NCBI RefSeq assembly: GCF_019303495.1
Contig: NZ_JAEVFI010000010.1
Span: 49,219 to 113,218 of the forward strand
DNA: 64,000 nucleotides
Source of the DNA: Streptomyces sp. JJ66
GTDB taxonomy: Bacteria > Actinomycetota > Actinomycetes > Streptomycetales > Streptomycetaceae
Reading direction: 5' to 3'
A model generated the notes under the pieces. That model was given only the letters and a program-made list of their open reading frames with translations, did not search any database and was not told where the DNA came from. Shown here one piece after another: positions 1-9,494 of this stretch. Numbering within the stretch: position 1 is the first letter of the stretch; the number at the start of each line of letters is the position of its first letter. The translations under genes were made by a program, and so were the position numbers.

Positions 1-960
1 ACCCACCGCGCGCACCGGGGTGCCCGTGCGCACCGCGAAGTCCTGCCCCGTGTGGCCGCGGGACCACAGCGCCCCGGTCGCCGCGTACCCGGCCGTCAGC
101 TGGTACGAGCCGACCGGGGTCACCCAGCCGCCCGCCCGCTGGCCGCTTCCGCCGCCCTTCCCGGTTTTCGCGCTCTTCCCGGTCCCGCCGCGCTTCCCGG
201 TCCCGCCGCCCCGGCCGCTCTTCGCCGGTGCGGGCTGCTGGGCGGCCCGTTCGGCCAGGCGGGCGGCGCGCTTCCTGGCCCGCTCCAGCTCCACGTCGAT
301 GCGGCGCTTGAGTTCGCGCTGCTCCTTCTCCTTCTCGCGCAGCTCCGTCAGCGCCTCCTTGGCCGCCGCCTGCTGGCCGGTCAGCTCGATGCGGGCCTCG
401 TCGGCGGTCTCGGCCAGCTGGAGCGCCGCGCGGTTGTTGCGGGCCAGGTGGGCGCTGCTGCTCAAGAACGCCTCCGGGGAGTCGGCCAGCACCACCCGGG
501 CGCCCGTGAGCAGGCCGCCGGTGCGGTACTGGCCCGCGGCGGCCGCTCCCACGGCGGCCCGCAGCTCCTCGTAGCGCGCTTCCTGGCGCTCCAGCTTCTC
601 CGTCAGGCGCCCCACGGTCGCGCGCTGCCGGTCCGTGGCGGCCTTCGCCCGCTCGTACCGCCTGCCGACGCGGGTGGCCTCGCGGTAGACGCGCGCCGCC
701 TCCTCGACCGCCTGTTGCGGCGACTGGAGCGGTTGCACGCTGTCATGTCCGGGTTGGGTGGGGGCGGCGGGGCCGCGCGGGGTGGCGGACGCCGCTGGGC
801 TGCCGTGGGCCGCCGTGCCGCGCACGCCGGGCGGGGGGACGGGCACGGCGGATGCGGGTGTGGCGCCGAGCACCGTGGCGAGTGCGGCGGCCGCCGCGCA
901 GGCCGACAGCGCGGGCGGGCGGCACGGCGTGTGCCTGGGTCTCACCGCGAACACCGGCAT
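1..960 (-). CDS. Secreted M23-family peptidase, C-terminus cut by window edge
   Basis: Reading the minus strand gives an open frame that runs off the left edge. It starts with a signal peptide (hydrophobic Ala-rich core ending GATPASA). A long charged coiled coil rich in Glu, Arg and Ala follows at roughly 800-250, then a Gly/Lys linker. It ends in GHTGQDFAVRTGTPVRAVG, the start of the lysostaphin-type M23 fold, whose first zinc ligands are the H and D of HTGQD. The family cleaves peptidoglycan cross-bridges outside the cell. The remaining catalytic motifs lie beyond the window. ATG at 960 is chosen because it gives a normal signal peptide after GGGAG; an in-frame ATG at 993 would add 11 residues. 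It is divergent from dnaK. Confidence 0.85.
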   Translation of the reverse strand, partial: MPVFAVRPRHTPCRPPALSACAAAAALATVLGATPASAVPVPPPGVRGTAAHGSPAASATPRGPAAPTQPGHDSVQPLQSPQQAVEEAARVYREATRVGRRYERAKAATDRQRATVGRLTEKLERQEARYEELRAAVGAAAAGQYRTGGLLTGARVVLADSPEAFLSSSAHLARNNRAALQLAETADEARIELTGQQAAAKEALTELREKEKEQRELKRRIDVELERARKRAARLAERAAQQPAPAKSGRGGGTGKRGGTGKSAKTGKGGGSGQRAGGWVTPVGSYQLTAGYAATGALWSRGHTGQDFAVRTGTPVRAVG

Positions 961-993
961 CAGCTCCCGTCCGGCAGGGATTCTCGGGGTCAT

Positions 994-1525
994 TTCAGTC
1001 CACTGCCTGCCTTGTCCGGGCGCCGTGATCGTTAAATCGCCAACCGGGAGAATTGCGACATTTTTCATTCCCTCGCCGCAGTAATATGACGAGCCGAATT
1101 CCCCGCTATTGCGCTTTCCGTGCGGGCGCGCGTGCGTGGGGCGGGCGTGGTGCTGGCGGTGCGTCACCCGGCGCCCGTGGTGGGGAAGGGGGGTCACGGC
1201 CCTCCGCGTCTTCCGCGTCTTCCGCGTCCGCCGGGTCCGGCTCCGCGTGGGTTGGCCCCTTCCTGGGGTGGGCGGCTGGGGCCGCTCGGCCGTGATGTCG
1301 GTGTGCTGCCGGACCTTTCCCCGGGGTGTTTCCACCTGGGAAACGAATTCTGCGGCCCTGTTCGTCGCGGTGTGTGAAAGCCGCTCGGGCAGCCCGTCGT
1401 GCTGGGCCGGCTCGCTCGCGGGCGCAGAGGCATGCCCACGTCACCGCCCCGCAGGGGCACACCGTCGCATGCCGAACCCTGTGACCTGGGGTTTCGAACA
1501 CCGTGCGCCGCCACCCGACAGGCAA
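994..1525. other. Intergenic region between M23 peptidase and dnaK operon
   Basis: About 530 bases with no convincing gene. The part near 1030-1110 is clearly AT-richer than its surroundings and probably holds the minus-strand promoter of the peptidase. Positions 1203-1229 are three tandem 9-base units (TCCGCGTCT, TCCGCGTCT, TCCGCGTCC). Short open frames here show no recognisable protein. I looked for a c-di-AMP (ydaO) riboswitch, which can precede cell-wall hydrolase genes, and could not support one. Confidence 0.5.
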
Positions 1526-1546
1526 GTTGAGTCGGCTCGACTCACC
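1526..1546. promoter_or_regulatory. Upstream HAIR-like HspR operator of dnaK
   Basis: GTTGAGT-N7-ACTCACC matches the HspR-associated inverted repeat CTTGAGT-N7-ACTCAAG at 11 of 14 arm positions, with the correct 7-base spacer. It lies just upstream of the TTGACA -35 box. In S. coelicolor HspR is known to bind several inverted repeats at dnaKp. This is the weaker of two copies here. Confidence 0.75.
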
Positions 1547-1550
1547 TCTG

Positions 1551-1580
1551 TTGACACGGGCGGAGGTGTCGTGCACCCTT
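1551..1580 (+). promoter_or_regulatory. dnaK promoter (-35 TTGACA)
   Basis: A perfect TTGACA at 1551-1556 is followed after 17-18 bases by a weak -10 (CACCCT or ACCCTT). The -10 overlaps the left arm of the downstream HAIR element, so HspR bound there would block RNA polymerase. The -10 assignment is inferred from spacing. Confidence 0.6.
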
Positions 1581-1598
1581 GAGTCAGTCCCACTCAAG
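1578..1598. promoter_or_regulatory. Consensus HAIR operator (HspR binding site) of dnaK
   Basis: CTTGAGT-cagtccc-ACTCAAG is an exact match to the published HAIR consensus. It lies between the -10 region and the ribosome binding site (GGAGGAG near 1607-1613) of dnaK. HspR, the last gene of this operon, binds HAIR with DnaK as co-repressor in Streptomyces, giving feedback control. Confidence 0.95.
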
Positions 1599-1621
1599 AC
1601 TTAGCTGGAGGAGATTCCGAA

Positions 1622-3487
1622 ATGGCACGTGCGGTCGGCATCGACCTGGGTACGACGAACTCCGTCGTCAGTGTGCTCGAAGGCGGTGAGCCCACCGTCA
1701 TCACCAACGCGGAGGGCGCCAGGACCACGCCGTCCGTCGTCGCTTTCGCGAAGAACGGCGAGGTGCTGGTCGGCGAGGTCGCCAAGCGCCAGGCCGTCAC
1801 CAACGTGGACCGGACGATCCGGTCGGTCAAGCGCCACATGGGCACCGACTGGAAGATCAACCTGGACGGCAAGGACTTCAACCCGCAGCAGATCAGCGCG
1901 TTCGTGCTGCAGAAGCTGAAGCGGGACGCCGAGGCGTACCTGGGTGAGAAGGTCACCGACGCGGTGATCACCGTCCCGGCGTACTTCAACGACCACGAGC
2001 GGCAGGCCACCAAGGAGGCCGGTGAGATCGCGGGCCTCAACGTCCTGCGCATCGTCAACGAGCCGACCGCCGCCGCGCTGGCGTACGGCATGGAGAAGGA
2101 AGACCAGACGATCCTGGTCTTCGACCTCGGTGGCGGCACGTTCGACGTCTCGCTGCTGGAGATCGGCGACGGCGTGGTCGAGGTGAAGGCCACCAACGGT
2201 GACAACCACCTCGGTGGTGACGACTGGGACCAGCGCGTCGTGGACTACCTGGTCAAGCAGTTCCAGTCCGGTCACGGCGTGGACCTGAGCAAGGACAAGA
2301 TGGCGCTCCAGCGCCTGCGCGAGGCCGCCGAGAAGGCGAAGATCGAGCTGTCCTCGTCCACCGAGACCACGATCAACCTGCCCTACATCACCGCTTCCGC
2401 CGAGGGCCCGCTGCACCTTGACGAGAAGCTGACGCGGGCGCAGTTCCAGCAGCTCACGCAGGACCTGCTGGACCGCTGCAAGACGCCGTTCCACAGCGTG
2501 ATCAAGGACGCGGGCATCAGCCTCGACCAGATCGACCACGTGGTCCTCGTCGGCGGCTCCACCCGCATGCCCGCCGTCGCCGAGCTCGTCAAGGACCTGA
2601 CCGGCGGCAAGGAGGCCAACAAGGGTGTCAACCCGGACGAGGTCGTCGCCATCGGCGCCACGCTCCAGGCCGGCGTGCTCAAGGGCGAGGTCAAGGACGT
2701 CCTGCTGCTGGACGTCACCCCGCTGTCCCTCGGCATCGAGACCAAGGGCGGCATCATGACCAAGCTGATCGAGCGCAACACCACGATCCCGACGAAGCGT
2801 TCGGAGATCTTCACCACGGCCGAGGACAACCAGCCGTCGGTGCAGATCCAGGTCTACCAGGGCGAGCGCGAGATCGCGGCCTACAACAAGAAGCTCGGGA
2901 TGTTCGAGCTGACCGGCCTGCCGCCCGCCCCGCGCGGCGTCCCGCAGGTCGAGGTCACCTTCGACATCGACGCCAACGGCATCATGCACGTCTCCGCCAA
3001 GGACCTCGGTACCGGCAAGGAGCAGCGCATGACGGTCACCGGCGGCTCGGCCCTCCCCAAGGACGACATCGAGCGGATGATGCGCGACGCCGAGCAGTAC
3101 GCGGAGGAGGACTCCAAGCGCCGCGAGGCCGCCGAGACCCGCAACCAGGCCGAGCAGCTCGTCTACACGACCGAGAAGTTCCTCCAGGAGAACGAGGACA
3201 AGGTCCCGGCCGACACCAAGTCGGAGGTCGAGGAGGCCGTCAGCGACCTCAAGGAGAAGCTGAAGGGCGAGGACACCTCGGCGATCCGCGAAGCCTCCGA
3301 GAAGGTCGCCGCCACCAGCCAGAAGCTGGGCCAGGCCCTGTACGCCGACGCCCAGGCCCAGCAGGCCGCCGCCGGCGGCGAGGCGGGCGGCACTGGTGCC
3401 CAGCAGGGCGCGCAGGCCGACGACGACGTGGTGGACGCCGAGATCGTGGACGACGAGAAGGCTGACGGACGGGGTGGTGCCGCGTGA
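1622..3487 (+). CDS. dnaK: Molecular chaperone DnaK (Hsp70)
   Basis: An ATP-dependent Hsp70 chaperone that binds exposed hydrophobic peptides, working with DnaJ and GrpE in the cytoplasm. The 621-residue protein begins with the phosphate-binding loop GIDLGTTNS. It has the second nucleotide motif FDLGGGTFD near 165, a substrate-binding domain from about 360, a helical lid, and an acidic tail containing [11 protein letters not shown]. Length fits actinobacterial DnaK. The start follows GGAGGAG closely. It is first in dnaK-grpE-dnaJ-hspR, under HAIR control. In Streptomyces DnaK also serves as co-repressor with HspR. Confidence 0.99.
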   Translation: MARAVGIDLGTTNSVVSVLEGGEPTVITNAEGARTTPSVVAFAKNGEVLVGEVAKRQAVTNVDRTIRSVKRHMGTDWKINLDGKDFNPQQISAFVLQKLKRDAEAYLGEKVTDAVITVPAYFNDHERQATKEAGEIAGLNVLRIVNEPTAAALAYGMEKEDQTILVFDLGGGTFDVSLLEIGDGVVEVKATNGDNHLGGDDWDQRVVDYLVKQFQSGHGVDLSKDKMALQRLREAAEKAKIELSSSTETTINLPYITASAEGPLHLDEKLTRAQFQQLTQDLLDRCKTPFHSVIKDAGISLDQIDHVVLVGGSTRMPAVAELVKDLTGGKEANKGVNPDEVVAIGATLQAGVLKGEVKDVLLLDVTPLSLGIETKGGIMTKLIERNTTIPTKRSEIFTTAEDNQPSVQIQVYQGEREIAAYNKKLGMFELTGLPPAPRGVPQVEVTFDIDANGIMHVSAKDLGTGKEQRMTVTGGSALPKDDIERMMRDAEQYAEEDSKRREAAETRNQAEQLVYTTEKFLQENEDKVPADTKSEVEEAVSDLKEKLKGEDTSAIREASEKVAATSQKLGQALYADAQAQQAAAGGEAGGTGAQQGAQADDDVVDAEIVDDEKADGRGGAA

Positions 3488-4167
3488 CGGAGGAGACGCC
3501 GGGCTTCGACCACGACAAGCCCGAAGTCCCCGCCGACGGCGCCTCCACCCCCTCCGATGAGGCTGCCGCCGCCGGCGCCGGTCCCGCCGAGGAGGCGGGC
3601 CCGGCGGCCGGGGCCGGGGACTCCAAGGAGCTCCAGGAAGTAGCGCTCACCGCGCAGCTCGACCAGGCGCGGTCGGCGCTCAACGAGCGCACGGCCGACC
3701 TCCAGCGGTTGCAGGCGGAGTTCGCCAACTACCGCCGCCGGGTGGAGCGGGACCGCGTCACCGTCAAGGAGATCGCGGTCGCCAACCTGCTCACCGACCT
3801 GCTGCCCGTGCTGGACGACATCGGCCGGGCCCGGGACCACGGCGAACTGGTCGGCGGCTTCAAGTCGGTCGCCGAGTCGCTGGAGACGGTGGTGGCCAAG
3901 ATGGGCCTGCACCAGTTCGGCAAGGAGGGCGAGCCCTTCGACCCGACGGTGCACGAGGCGCTGATGCACTCGTACTCGCCCGACGTGAGCGAGACGACGT
4001 GCGTGCAGATCCTCCAGCCCGGGTATCGCATCGGCGAGCGCACGATCCGCCCCGCCCGGGTCGGTGTCGCTGAGCCGCAGCCCGGCAGCCAGTCCGGCAC
4101 GGAGGCCGCGCAGGCGGAGGACACGCCGGATACGGACAAGGACGACGGTGGCCCGGACGAGGGCTGA
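3484..4167 (+). CDS. grpE: Nucleotide exchange factor GrpE
   Basis: Releases ADP from DnaK. The 227-residue protein has a disordered acidic/Ala-rich N-terminus (about 1-50), a long helix that forms the dimer stalk and includes [11 protein letters not shown] (about 80-90), and a C-terminal beta domain ending near [22 protein letters not shown]. An acidic tail follows. The GTG start overlaps the dnaK stop codon by four bases (GTGA), indicating translational coupling. Longer than E. coli GrpE because of both disordered ends, as is usual in Streptomyces. Confidence 0.98.
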   Translation: MTEETPGFDHDKPEVPADGASTPSDEAAAAGAGPAEEAGPAAGAGDSKELQEVALTAQLDQARSALNERTADLQRLQAEFANYRRRVERDRVTVKEIAVANLLTDLLPVLDDIGRARDHGELVGGFKSVAESLETVVAKMGLHQFGKEGEPFDPTVHEALMHSYSPDVSETTCVQILQPGYRIGERTIRPARVGVAEPQPGSQSGTEAAQAEDTPDTDKDDGGPDEG

Positions 4168-4248
4168 CGTGAGCACGCGCTCCCGGGCGGGCCGCTGTGA
4201 GTGGCCCGCCCGGGAGGCGGCAGGCAGGCGGAAGGAGGGACGCCGGGG

Positions 4249-5430
4249 ATGAACCTCAGCAGAGAGGTGCTGGAGAAGGACCTCTACAAGGTGCTCGGTG
4301 TCCCCAAGGACGCCACCGAGGCGGAGATCAAGAAGGCGTACCGCAAGCTCGCCCGCGAGAACCACCCGGACGCCAACAAGGGCGACGCCAAGGCCGAGGA
4401 GCGGTTCAAGGAGGTCGGCGAGGCCAACGAGGTCCTGTCCGACCCCAAGTCCCGCAAGGAGTACGACGAGGCGCGCGCCCTGCTCGGCTCCGGCGGTTTC
4501 CGGCCCGGCCCCGGTGGCGCGGGCGGGAACTTCTCCTTCGACCTGGGCGACCTCTTCGGCGGTGGCCCCGGGCAGGGCAGCCCGGGCGGCGGCGGCTTCG
4601 GCGGCGGCCTGGGAGACGTCTTCGGCGGCCTGTTCAACCGGGGCGGCACGGGCACCCGCACCCAGCCGAGGCGCGGGCAGGACGTCGAGTCCGAGGTGAC
4701 ACTCAGCTTCACCGAGGCGGTGCACGGCGCGACGGTGCCGCTGCGGATGTCCAGCAGCGCGGCGTGCAAGGCGTGCTCGGGCACCGGTGACAAGAACGGC
4801 ACGCCCCGGGTGTGCCCGACGTGCGTGGGCACCGGCCAGGTCAGCCGGGGCGGCGGCGGTGGCTTCTCGCTCACCGACCCGTGCCTGGACTGCCGGGGGC
4901 GCGGGCTGATCGCGGAGAACCCGTGCGAGGTGTGCCGGGGCAGCGGCCGGGCCACCAGCTCGCGCACCATGCAGGTGCGCATCCCGGCCGGGGTGTCTGA
5001 CGGACAGCGCATCCGGCTGCGCGGCAAGGGAGCGCCGGGCGAGCGCGGCGGCCCCAACGGTGACCTGTACGTCGTCGTCCACGCGGACCCGCACCCGGTG
5101 TTCGGGCGGCGCGGCGACAACCTGACGGTGACGGTGCCGGTGACGTTCACCGAGGCGGCGCTCGGCGGAGAGATCAGCGTGCCCACGCTCGGCGGCCCGC
5201 CGGTCAAGCTCAAGCTCCCGGCCGGTACCCCGGGCGGGCGCACGATGCGCGCGCGCGGCAAGGGCGCCGTGCGCAAGGACGGCTCCCGGGGCGACCTGCT
5301 CGTCACCGTCGAGGTGGCCGTGCCCAAGGAGCTGAACGACAAGGCGCGCGAGGCCCTGGAGTCCTACCGTGAGGCGATGGCCGGTGAGGACCCGCGGGCG
5401 GCGCTGTTCCAGGCCGCGAAGGGAGACTGA
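4249..5430 (+). CDS. dnaJ: Chaperone DnaJ (Hsp40, type I)
   Basis: Stimulates DnaK ATPase and delivers substrates. The J domain carries the essential HPD triad (ENHPDANKG). A Gly/Phe-rich linker spans about residues 80-150. Four zinc-binding CxxCxGxG repeats follow: CKACSGTG, CPTCVGTG, CLDCRGRG and CEVCRGSG. The C-terminal substrate-binding domains come last. The 393-residue length fits DnaJ1 of Streptomyces. ATG at 4249 is preferred over an in-frame GTG at 4201 because GGAGG lies upstream and homologues begin MNLSREVLEKD-like. Third gene of the heat-shock operon. Confidence 0.98.
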   Translation: MNLSREVLEKDLYKVLGVPKDATEAEIKKAYRKLARENHPDANKGDAKAEERFKEVGEANEVLSDPKSRKEYDEARALLGSGGFRPGPGGAGGNFSFDLGDLFGGGPGQGSPGGGGFGGGLGDVFGGLFNRGGTGTRTQPRRGQDVESEVTLSFTEAVHGATVPLRMSSSAACKACSGTGDKNGTPRVCPTCVGTGQVSRGGGGGFSLTDPCLDCRGRGLIAENPCEVCRGSGRATSSRTMQVRIPAGVSDGQRIRLRGKGAPGERGGPNGDLYVVVHADPHPVFGRRGDNLTVTVPVTFTEAALGGEISVPTLGGPPVKLKLPAGTPGGRTMRARGKGAVRKDGSRGDLLVTVEVAVPKELNDKAREALESYREAMAGEDPRAALFQAAKGD

Positions 5431-5431
5431 G

Positions 5432-5908
5432 GTGGACGGCCGAGGTGGAGGCACGAACAGTCCCCGCTTTCGCGGGGTGGCCCCCGAGCTGACGGAGGAG
5501 ACCCCGGTCTACGTCATCTCGGTCGCCGCACAGCTCTCCGGGCTGCACCCGCAGACGCTGCGCCAGTACGACCGCCTCGGCCTGGTCTCCCCCGACCGCA
5601 CCGCGGGCCGGGGCCGCCGCTACTCGGCGCGCGACATCGAGCTGCTGCGCGAGGTGCAGCGGCTCAGCCAGGACGAGGGCATCAACCTGGCCGGCATCAA
5701 GCGCATCATCGAGCTGGAGAACCAGGTGGCGGCGCTGCGGTCGCGCGTCGCCGAACTCCAGCAGGCCGTGGACGGCGCGGCGGTGGCCATGCGGCAGCGC
5801 GAGCAGCAGGTGCACGCCTCCTACCGCCGCGATCTGGTCCGCTACGAGGACGTCCAGCAGTCGGGGGCGCTCGTCGTCTGGCGGCCCGCGCCGCGCCGGG
5901 GCGAGTAG
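5432..5908 (+). CDS. hspR: Heat-shock repressor HspR (MerR family)
   Basis: Repressor of the dnaK operon and other heat-shock genes. The 158-residue protein has a MerR-type helix-turn-helix (VISVAAQLSGLHPQTLRQYD) near residue 30, a wing (GRRYSARDIELLREVQRL), and a coiled coil with IIELENQVAALRSRVAELQ. The GTG start is one base after the dnaJ stop, preceded by AAGGGAG. An upstream in-frame start at 5369 would run into dnaJ and is rejected. HspR binds HAIR sites; copies are seen upstream of dnaK and, less perfectly, clpB and hsp20 in this window. Confidence 0.96.
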   Translation: MDGRGGGTNSPRFRGVAPELTEETPVYVISVAAQLSGLHPQTLRQYDRLGLVSPDRTAGRGRRYSARDIELLREVQRLSQDEGINLAGIKRIIELENQVAALRSRVAELQQAVDGAAVAMRQREQQVHASYRRDLVRYEDVQQSGALVVWRPAPRRGE

Positions 5909-6051
5909 GCGCCCCGGCGCGGCCGCCCACCCGTCGCGGTTTCGCGGTGGCGGCGCGGTGGCACGGCTGCCACTGCGACCCGCGCGGCGGCAGCTGGTTC
6001 AGGGCGTCGCGGGCGTCAGCGCGTCGCGAACGTCAAGGCGTCACGGTCGCG

Positions 6052-8178
6052 TCAGGGCGTCGCCACCCGGGCGACCAGCAGGGCCGCGTCGTCGTGGTCC
6101 TGGTCCCGGTCGCGGCCGCGCAGGTGTTCCAGCAGCAGGTCGCAGGTCTCCTCCAGCGGGCGGAGGGGACCGTCCAGAATGTGCCGCAGCGTCTCCAGAC
6201 GGACGTCGATGTCCACGTCGCGGCGTTCGACCAGGCCGTCGGTGTAGAGCACGAGCTGGTCGCCGGGGTGCAGCGGGATCGTCTGGCTGCGGAAGGTGAC
6301 GCTGCCGACCCCGCCCACGCCGAGCGGGGCGCCGCTGGGCAGGTCCACCAGGACCGGGCGGCAGCCCTCGCGCAGCAGCACCGGCGGCAGGTGGCCCGCG
6401 TTGGACACGCAGCAGGCGCCGGTGCGCGGGTCGTACAGCGCGTACAGGCAGGTGGCAATGTAGTTGTCGATGCCTGCGGTGATCTTGTCCAGGTGGCGCA
6501 ACAGCTCGGCGGGGTCGAGGTCCAGTTCGGCCAGGGTCTGGGTGGCGGTGCGCAGGCGGCCCATGGTGGTGGCGGCGGTCATGCCGCTGCCCATCACGTC
6601 GCCGACGATCAGCGCCGTCTTGCCGTCGGACAGCGGCAGGGTGTCGAACCAGTCGCCGCCGACCTCGCTGGCCGCTCCGGCTGGCTGGTAGCGCGAGGCG
6701 ACCTCCAGGCCCGTCAGGTGCGGGGGGTGCTGGGGGAGCAGGCTGCGCTGGAGGGTGAGCGCGGCGTTGCGCTGCCGCTCGTACCAGCGGGCGTTGTCGA
6801 TGCAGACGGCGGCGCGGGCGGCCAGCTCGGAGGCGAGGGCGACGTCGTCGGCGTCGAAGGGCAGCGGGTTGCGGGCGCGTTTGAGGTCCAGCGCGCCGAG
6901 CACCTCGCCGCGCGCGATGAGCGGCACCGCGAGGTAGGAGTGCACCCCGGCGCGGGCGAGCAGGGTGGCGGATTCGGGGTCGCGGGCGATGGAGCGCAGG
7001 TTGTCATCCGCCACGTGGGTGACGAGCACGGGCCGTCCGGTGCGCACACACTGGGTGACCAGGCGGTCGGCGTCGTAGCGGGCCAGCTCGCCGGGCGGGT
7101 CGGCGGCGCGCACCGCCTCCGTGGGGTACGCGGCGTTGACGGCCAGGGCGCGGAACACCGCGGGGCCCGAGGTCGTCGGCGGTGAGCGGCGTTCGGTGAG
7201 CGCGGTGTCCAGCACGTCCACGGCGGCCACGTCGGCCAGCTCGGGCACGGCGACGTCGGCGAGTTCGCGGGCGGTCTGCTCCAGGTCGAGGGTGGTGCCG
7301 ATGCGGACGGAGGCGTCGGCGACGACGGCCAGGCGGTGCCGGGCCCGGTCGGCCTCCCGCGCGGCCCGGTGCCGGTCGGTGACGTCCACGACGGAGGTGG
7401 CCAGGCCCAGCACGCGGCCGGCGGCGTCCTCCAGCCGGTGGAACGACACCGACCACGCGTGCTCCTCCTGCGGCTCGGCCGGCGTTCGCCCGACCGTGTA
7501 CTGGTCCAGCAGCGGGACGCCGGTGGTGAGCACCCGGCGCATGGCCGCCTCGATGCCCTCCACGTCCAGGAACGGCAGTGTCTCGCCCACCCGGTGGCCG
7601 ATGTGCTTGTCGGCGGGCAGGCCGTTGATGCGCTCCAGCGCGGGGTTGACGGCGAGGTAGCGCAGGTCGGTGTCCATGATCGCTAGGCCGATCGGGGACT
7701 GCTCGACCAGCCGGACCGACAGCGCCAGGTCCCGTTCGACGCGGCGCAGGGTGGCCTGGTCGGTGGCCAGGGCGAGCGCGTAGGTGTCGCCGAGGACGTC
7801 CAGCAGGCGCATGTTGCGGAACTCCAGCACGCGGGTCTGTCCGTCGCGCTGGAGCACGGGGAAGCTGCCATCCCAGCTGCCGTGCTCGTCCCGCATGATG
7901 TCGCGGAACAGGCGCAGCACCAGCTCGAAGTGCTCCTCCGGCACGAGCAGGCGGGCGGCGTACTGGCCCAGCGCCTCCTCGGGCGGGTAGCCGAGCAGGG
8001 CCTGGGCCTGCGGGCTCCAGAAGACGATGCGGCCCTGGTCGTCGAGGACGAACGTCGCCACGCTGAGCACGTCGAGCAGGCCGCCGGGAGCTGTCGGACC
8101 CGCCTCCACCCACCCCGTGCGGCCGCGCTGCCCGATGCGCTCCGCCGAGCCGGGGAGCCAGCCTCCCTCAGGACTCAT
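6052..8178 (-). CDS. PAS/PAS/GAF SpoIIE-type PP2C serine phosphatase
   Basis: A 708-residue cytoplasmic signalling phosphatase. Two PAS domains (first near FVLDDQGRIVFWSP, second near GLAIMDTDLRYLAVNP) are followed by a GAF domain around residues 270-430. A C-terminal SpoIIE-like PP2C domain contains SEVGGDWFDTLPLSDGK, VGDVMGSGM and a final DHDDAALLVARV. The Asp residues of these motifs coordinate the metals. Such proteins dephosphorylate anti-anti-sigma factors. No HATPase anti-sigma kinase domain is attached, unlike many Streptomyces homologues. ATG at 8178 follows AAGGAGGG at good spacing; an earlier in-frame start at 8229 lacks this. The ligand of the sensor domains is unknown. Confidence 0.93.
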   Translation of the reverse strand: MSPEGGWLPGSAERIGQRGRTGWVEAGPTAPGGLLDVLSVATFVLDDQGRIVFWSPQAQALLGYPPEEALGQYAARLLVPEEHFELVLRLFRDIMRDEHGSWDGSFPVLQRDGQTRVLEFRNMRLLDVLGDTYALALATDQATLRRVERDLALSVRLVEQSPIGLAIMDTDLRYLAVNPALERINGLPADKHIGHRVGETLPFLDVEGIEAAMRRVLTTGVPLLDQYTVGRTPAEPQEEHAWSVSFHRLEDAAGRVLGLATSVVDVTDRHRAAREADRARHRLAVVADASVRIGTTLDLEQTARELADVAVPELADVAAVDVLDTALTERRSPPTTSGPAVFRALAVNAAYPTEAVRAADPPGELARYDADRLVTQCVRTGRPVLVTHVADDNLRSIARDPESATLLARAGVHSYLAVPLIARGEVLGALDLKRARNPLPFDADDVALASELAARAAVCIDNARWYERQRNAALTLQRSLLPQHPPHLTGLEVASRYQPAGAASEVGGDWFDTLPLSDGKTALIVGDVMGSGMTAATTMGRLRTATQTLAELDLDPAELLRHLDKITAGIDNYIATCLYALYDPRTGACCVSNAGHLPPVLLREGCRPVLVDLPSGAPLGVGGVGSVTFRSQTIPLHPGDQLVLYTDGLVERRDVDIDVRLETLRHILDGPLRPLEETCDLLLEHLRGRDRDQDHDDAALLVARVATP

Positions 8179-8536
8179 CCCCGCCCTCCTTCCCGCCCGC
8201 CTCGCGTCGGCCGTGACCTCTCCCATCATCCTCCGGGGGCGCGATCAGGGCACGTTCCTCGCACGAGCTGTTCCCGCGTTCCGGGCTCCCGGGGATGGTA
8301 CGGGCAGGGGCAGGAAGGCGTGGCCGGGCGGCGAACGCGGGCGGGGCCGGAACACGGACGGGCGGGAACGCGGGCTGGGGGTGGAGAACGCAGGCCGGGG
8401 CCGGAGCGGCGGGAGCGCGCCGCCGCCAGCGTCCGCCCCGCCGGTGGAAGGAGCCCGCGGCCGGTAGCCCGCTGCCAGGTAACCCGGTCGGCCGTGAGCG
8501 GTGGCCGAAGCACCACGCACCGCACACGGTGAGGTG
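8179..8536. other. Divergent intergenic region, no gene seen
   Basis: About 360 bases between the phosphatase and the secreted protease, which are divergently transcribed. It should hold both promoters, but no clear -35/-10 pair or operator could be assigned. The stretch around 8320-8400 is low-complexity (repeated GGCGGGAACGCGGG-like runs). Open frames crossing it are judged to be codon-bias artefacts. Confidence 0.4.
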
Positions 8537-9382
8537 ATGGAGCACATACGCACGGCGACAGCGGGCCTGGCCACCGTCTTCGCGGCGCTGGCCCTGGCCG
8601 GGGCCACCGGCCCGCGCGCGGACCTGCCCGCACACCTGGGCGTCACCGCGGCCGGTGCGCAGGGCGAGCCGTGGGCGTCCCCCAGCGTCGCCACGGTCGG
8701 CAAACTGGTCACGGACCTGGGCGACGGGCGCCTGGGTGTCTGCTCCGGCGCGATCGTGGACTCGCCCAGCGGCAGCGTCATAGCCACCGCCGCGCACTGC
8801 CTGACCTCGCCGGAGCACCCGGCCGTCCCGCGCCAGGCGTGGTTCGCCCCCGACTACCCCGGCGACCCGGCGGGCCCCAGCGCGGTGGTGGACCAGGGGT
8901 GGAAGGTCGTCTCCTACCACACGCCGCCAGGCTGGGACGTCAACCGCGAGCTGGACGCCATACTCCCGCACGACTACGCCTTCGTGACGGTCGAGGAGCG
9001 CGCCGGGCGCAGCATCCAGCAGACCTACGGCGCCAACCGGCTCGCCTTCGCCCCCGTGGACGCGGGCGAACCCGTGCTCCCGATGGGCTACCCCGCCGCG
9101 CCGCCCTACGACGGCGAGACGCTCGCCCACTGCTTGGGCGGCGCCGAGCTGCTGACCGAGCAGACCGCGCACGCCTCCAACGTCGGCGGGCTGCTGCTGC
9201 GGCCGTGCCCGCTCACCCAGGGCGCCAGCGGCGGGCCCTGGCTCCAGGACTACGACACGGCGACCGAATCCGGCACAGTGGTCGGCGTCATGTCGGTGGG
9301 CAGCGGGGACGGGCGGGTCCTGGGCCGCCCGTTCCCCGCCTCCGCCGGACGGGCCCTGTTCGCCGAGGCCGCAGCCGTCTGA
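8537..9382 (+). CDS. Secreted trypsin-like serine protease (S1 family)
   Basis: The 281-residue protein has an N-terminal signal peptide (TATAGLATVFAALALAG). It carries the chymotrypsin-fold triad: His in VIATAAHCL, Asp in HDYAFVTVE, Ser in TQGASGGPWL. The family hydrolyses peptide bonds outside the cell. Substrate preference cannot be read from sequence. ATG at 8537 directly follows GGTGAGGTG; an in-frame ATG at 8501 would add 12 residues before the signal peptide and is less likely. It stands alone, facing the SRPBCC gene. Confidence 0.9.
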   Translation: MEHIRTATAGLATVFAALALAGATGPRADLPAHLGVTAAGAQGEPWASPSVATVGKLVTDLGDGRLGVCSGAIVDSPSGSVIATAAHCLTSPEHPAVPRQAWFAPDYPGDPAGPSAVVDQGWKVVSYHTPPGWDVNRELDAILPHDYAFVTVEERAGRSIQQTYGANRLAFAPVDAGEPVLPMGYPAAPPYDGETLAHCLGGAELLTEQTAHASNVGGLLLRPCPLTQGASGGPWLQDYDTATESGTVVGVMSVGSGDGRVLGRPFPASAGRALFAEAAAV

Positions 9383-9494
9383 CGGGCGGGCCTTGCCAGC
9401 GGCGGGCACGGGTGGTGCGTGCTCCCGGCTCCGGGGCGGGCCGGGGTGGGCACGCGACACGGGACGGGGACGGACGCGGCGGCGCGGGCGGTGG

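Noticed and set aside
994..1300. Possible c-di-AMP (ydaO) riboswitch upstream of the M23 peptidase
   Set aside because: The characteristic conserved loops could not be identified on the minus strand.
3163..5454. Long minus-strand open frame (763 codons) opposite grpE and dnaJ
   Set aside because: It is Arg/Ala/Leu-rich with no domain, and lies opposite well-recognised chaperone genes; a shadow of GC codon bias.
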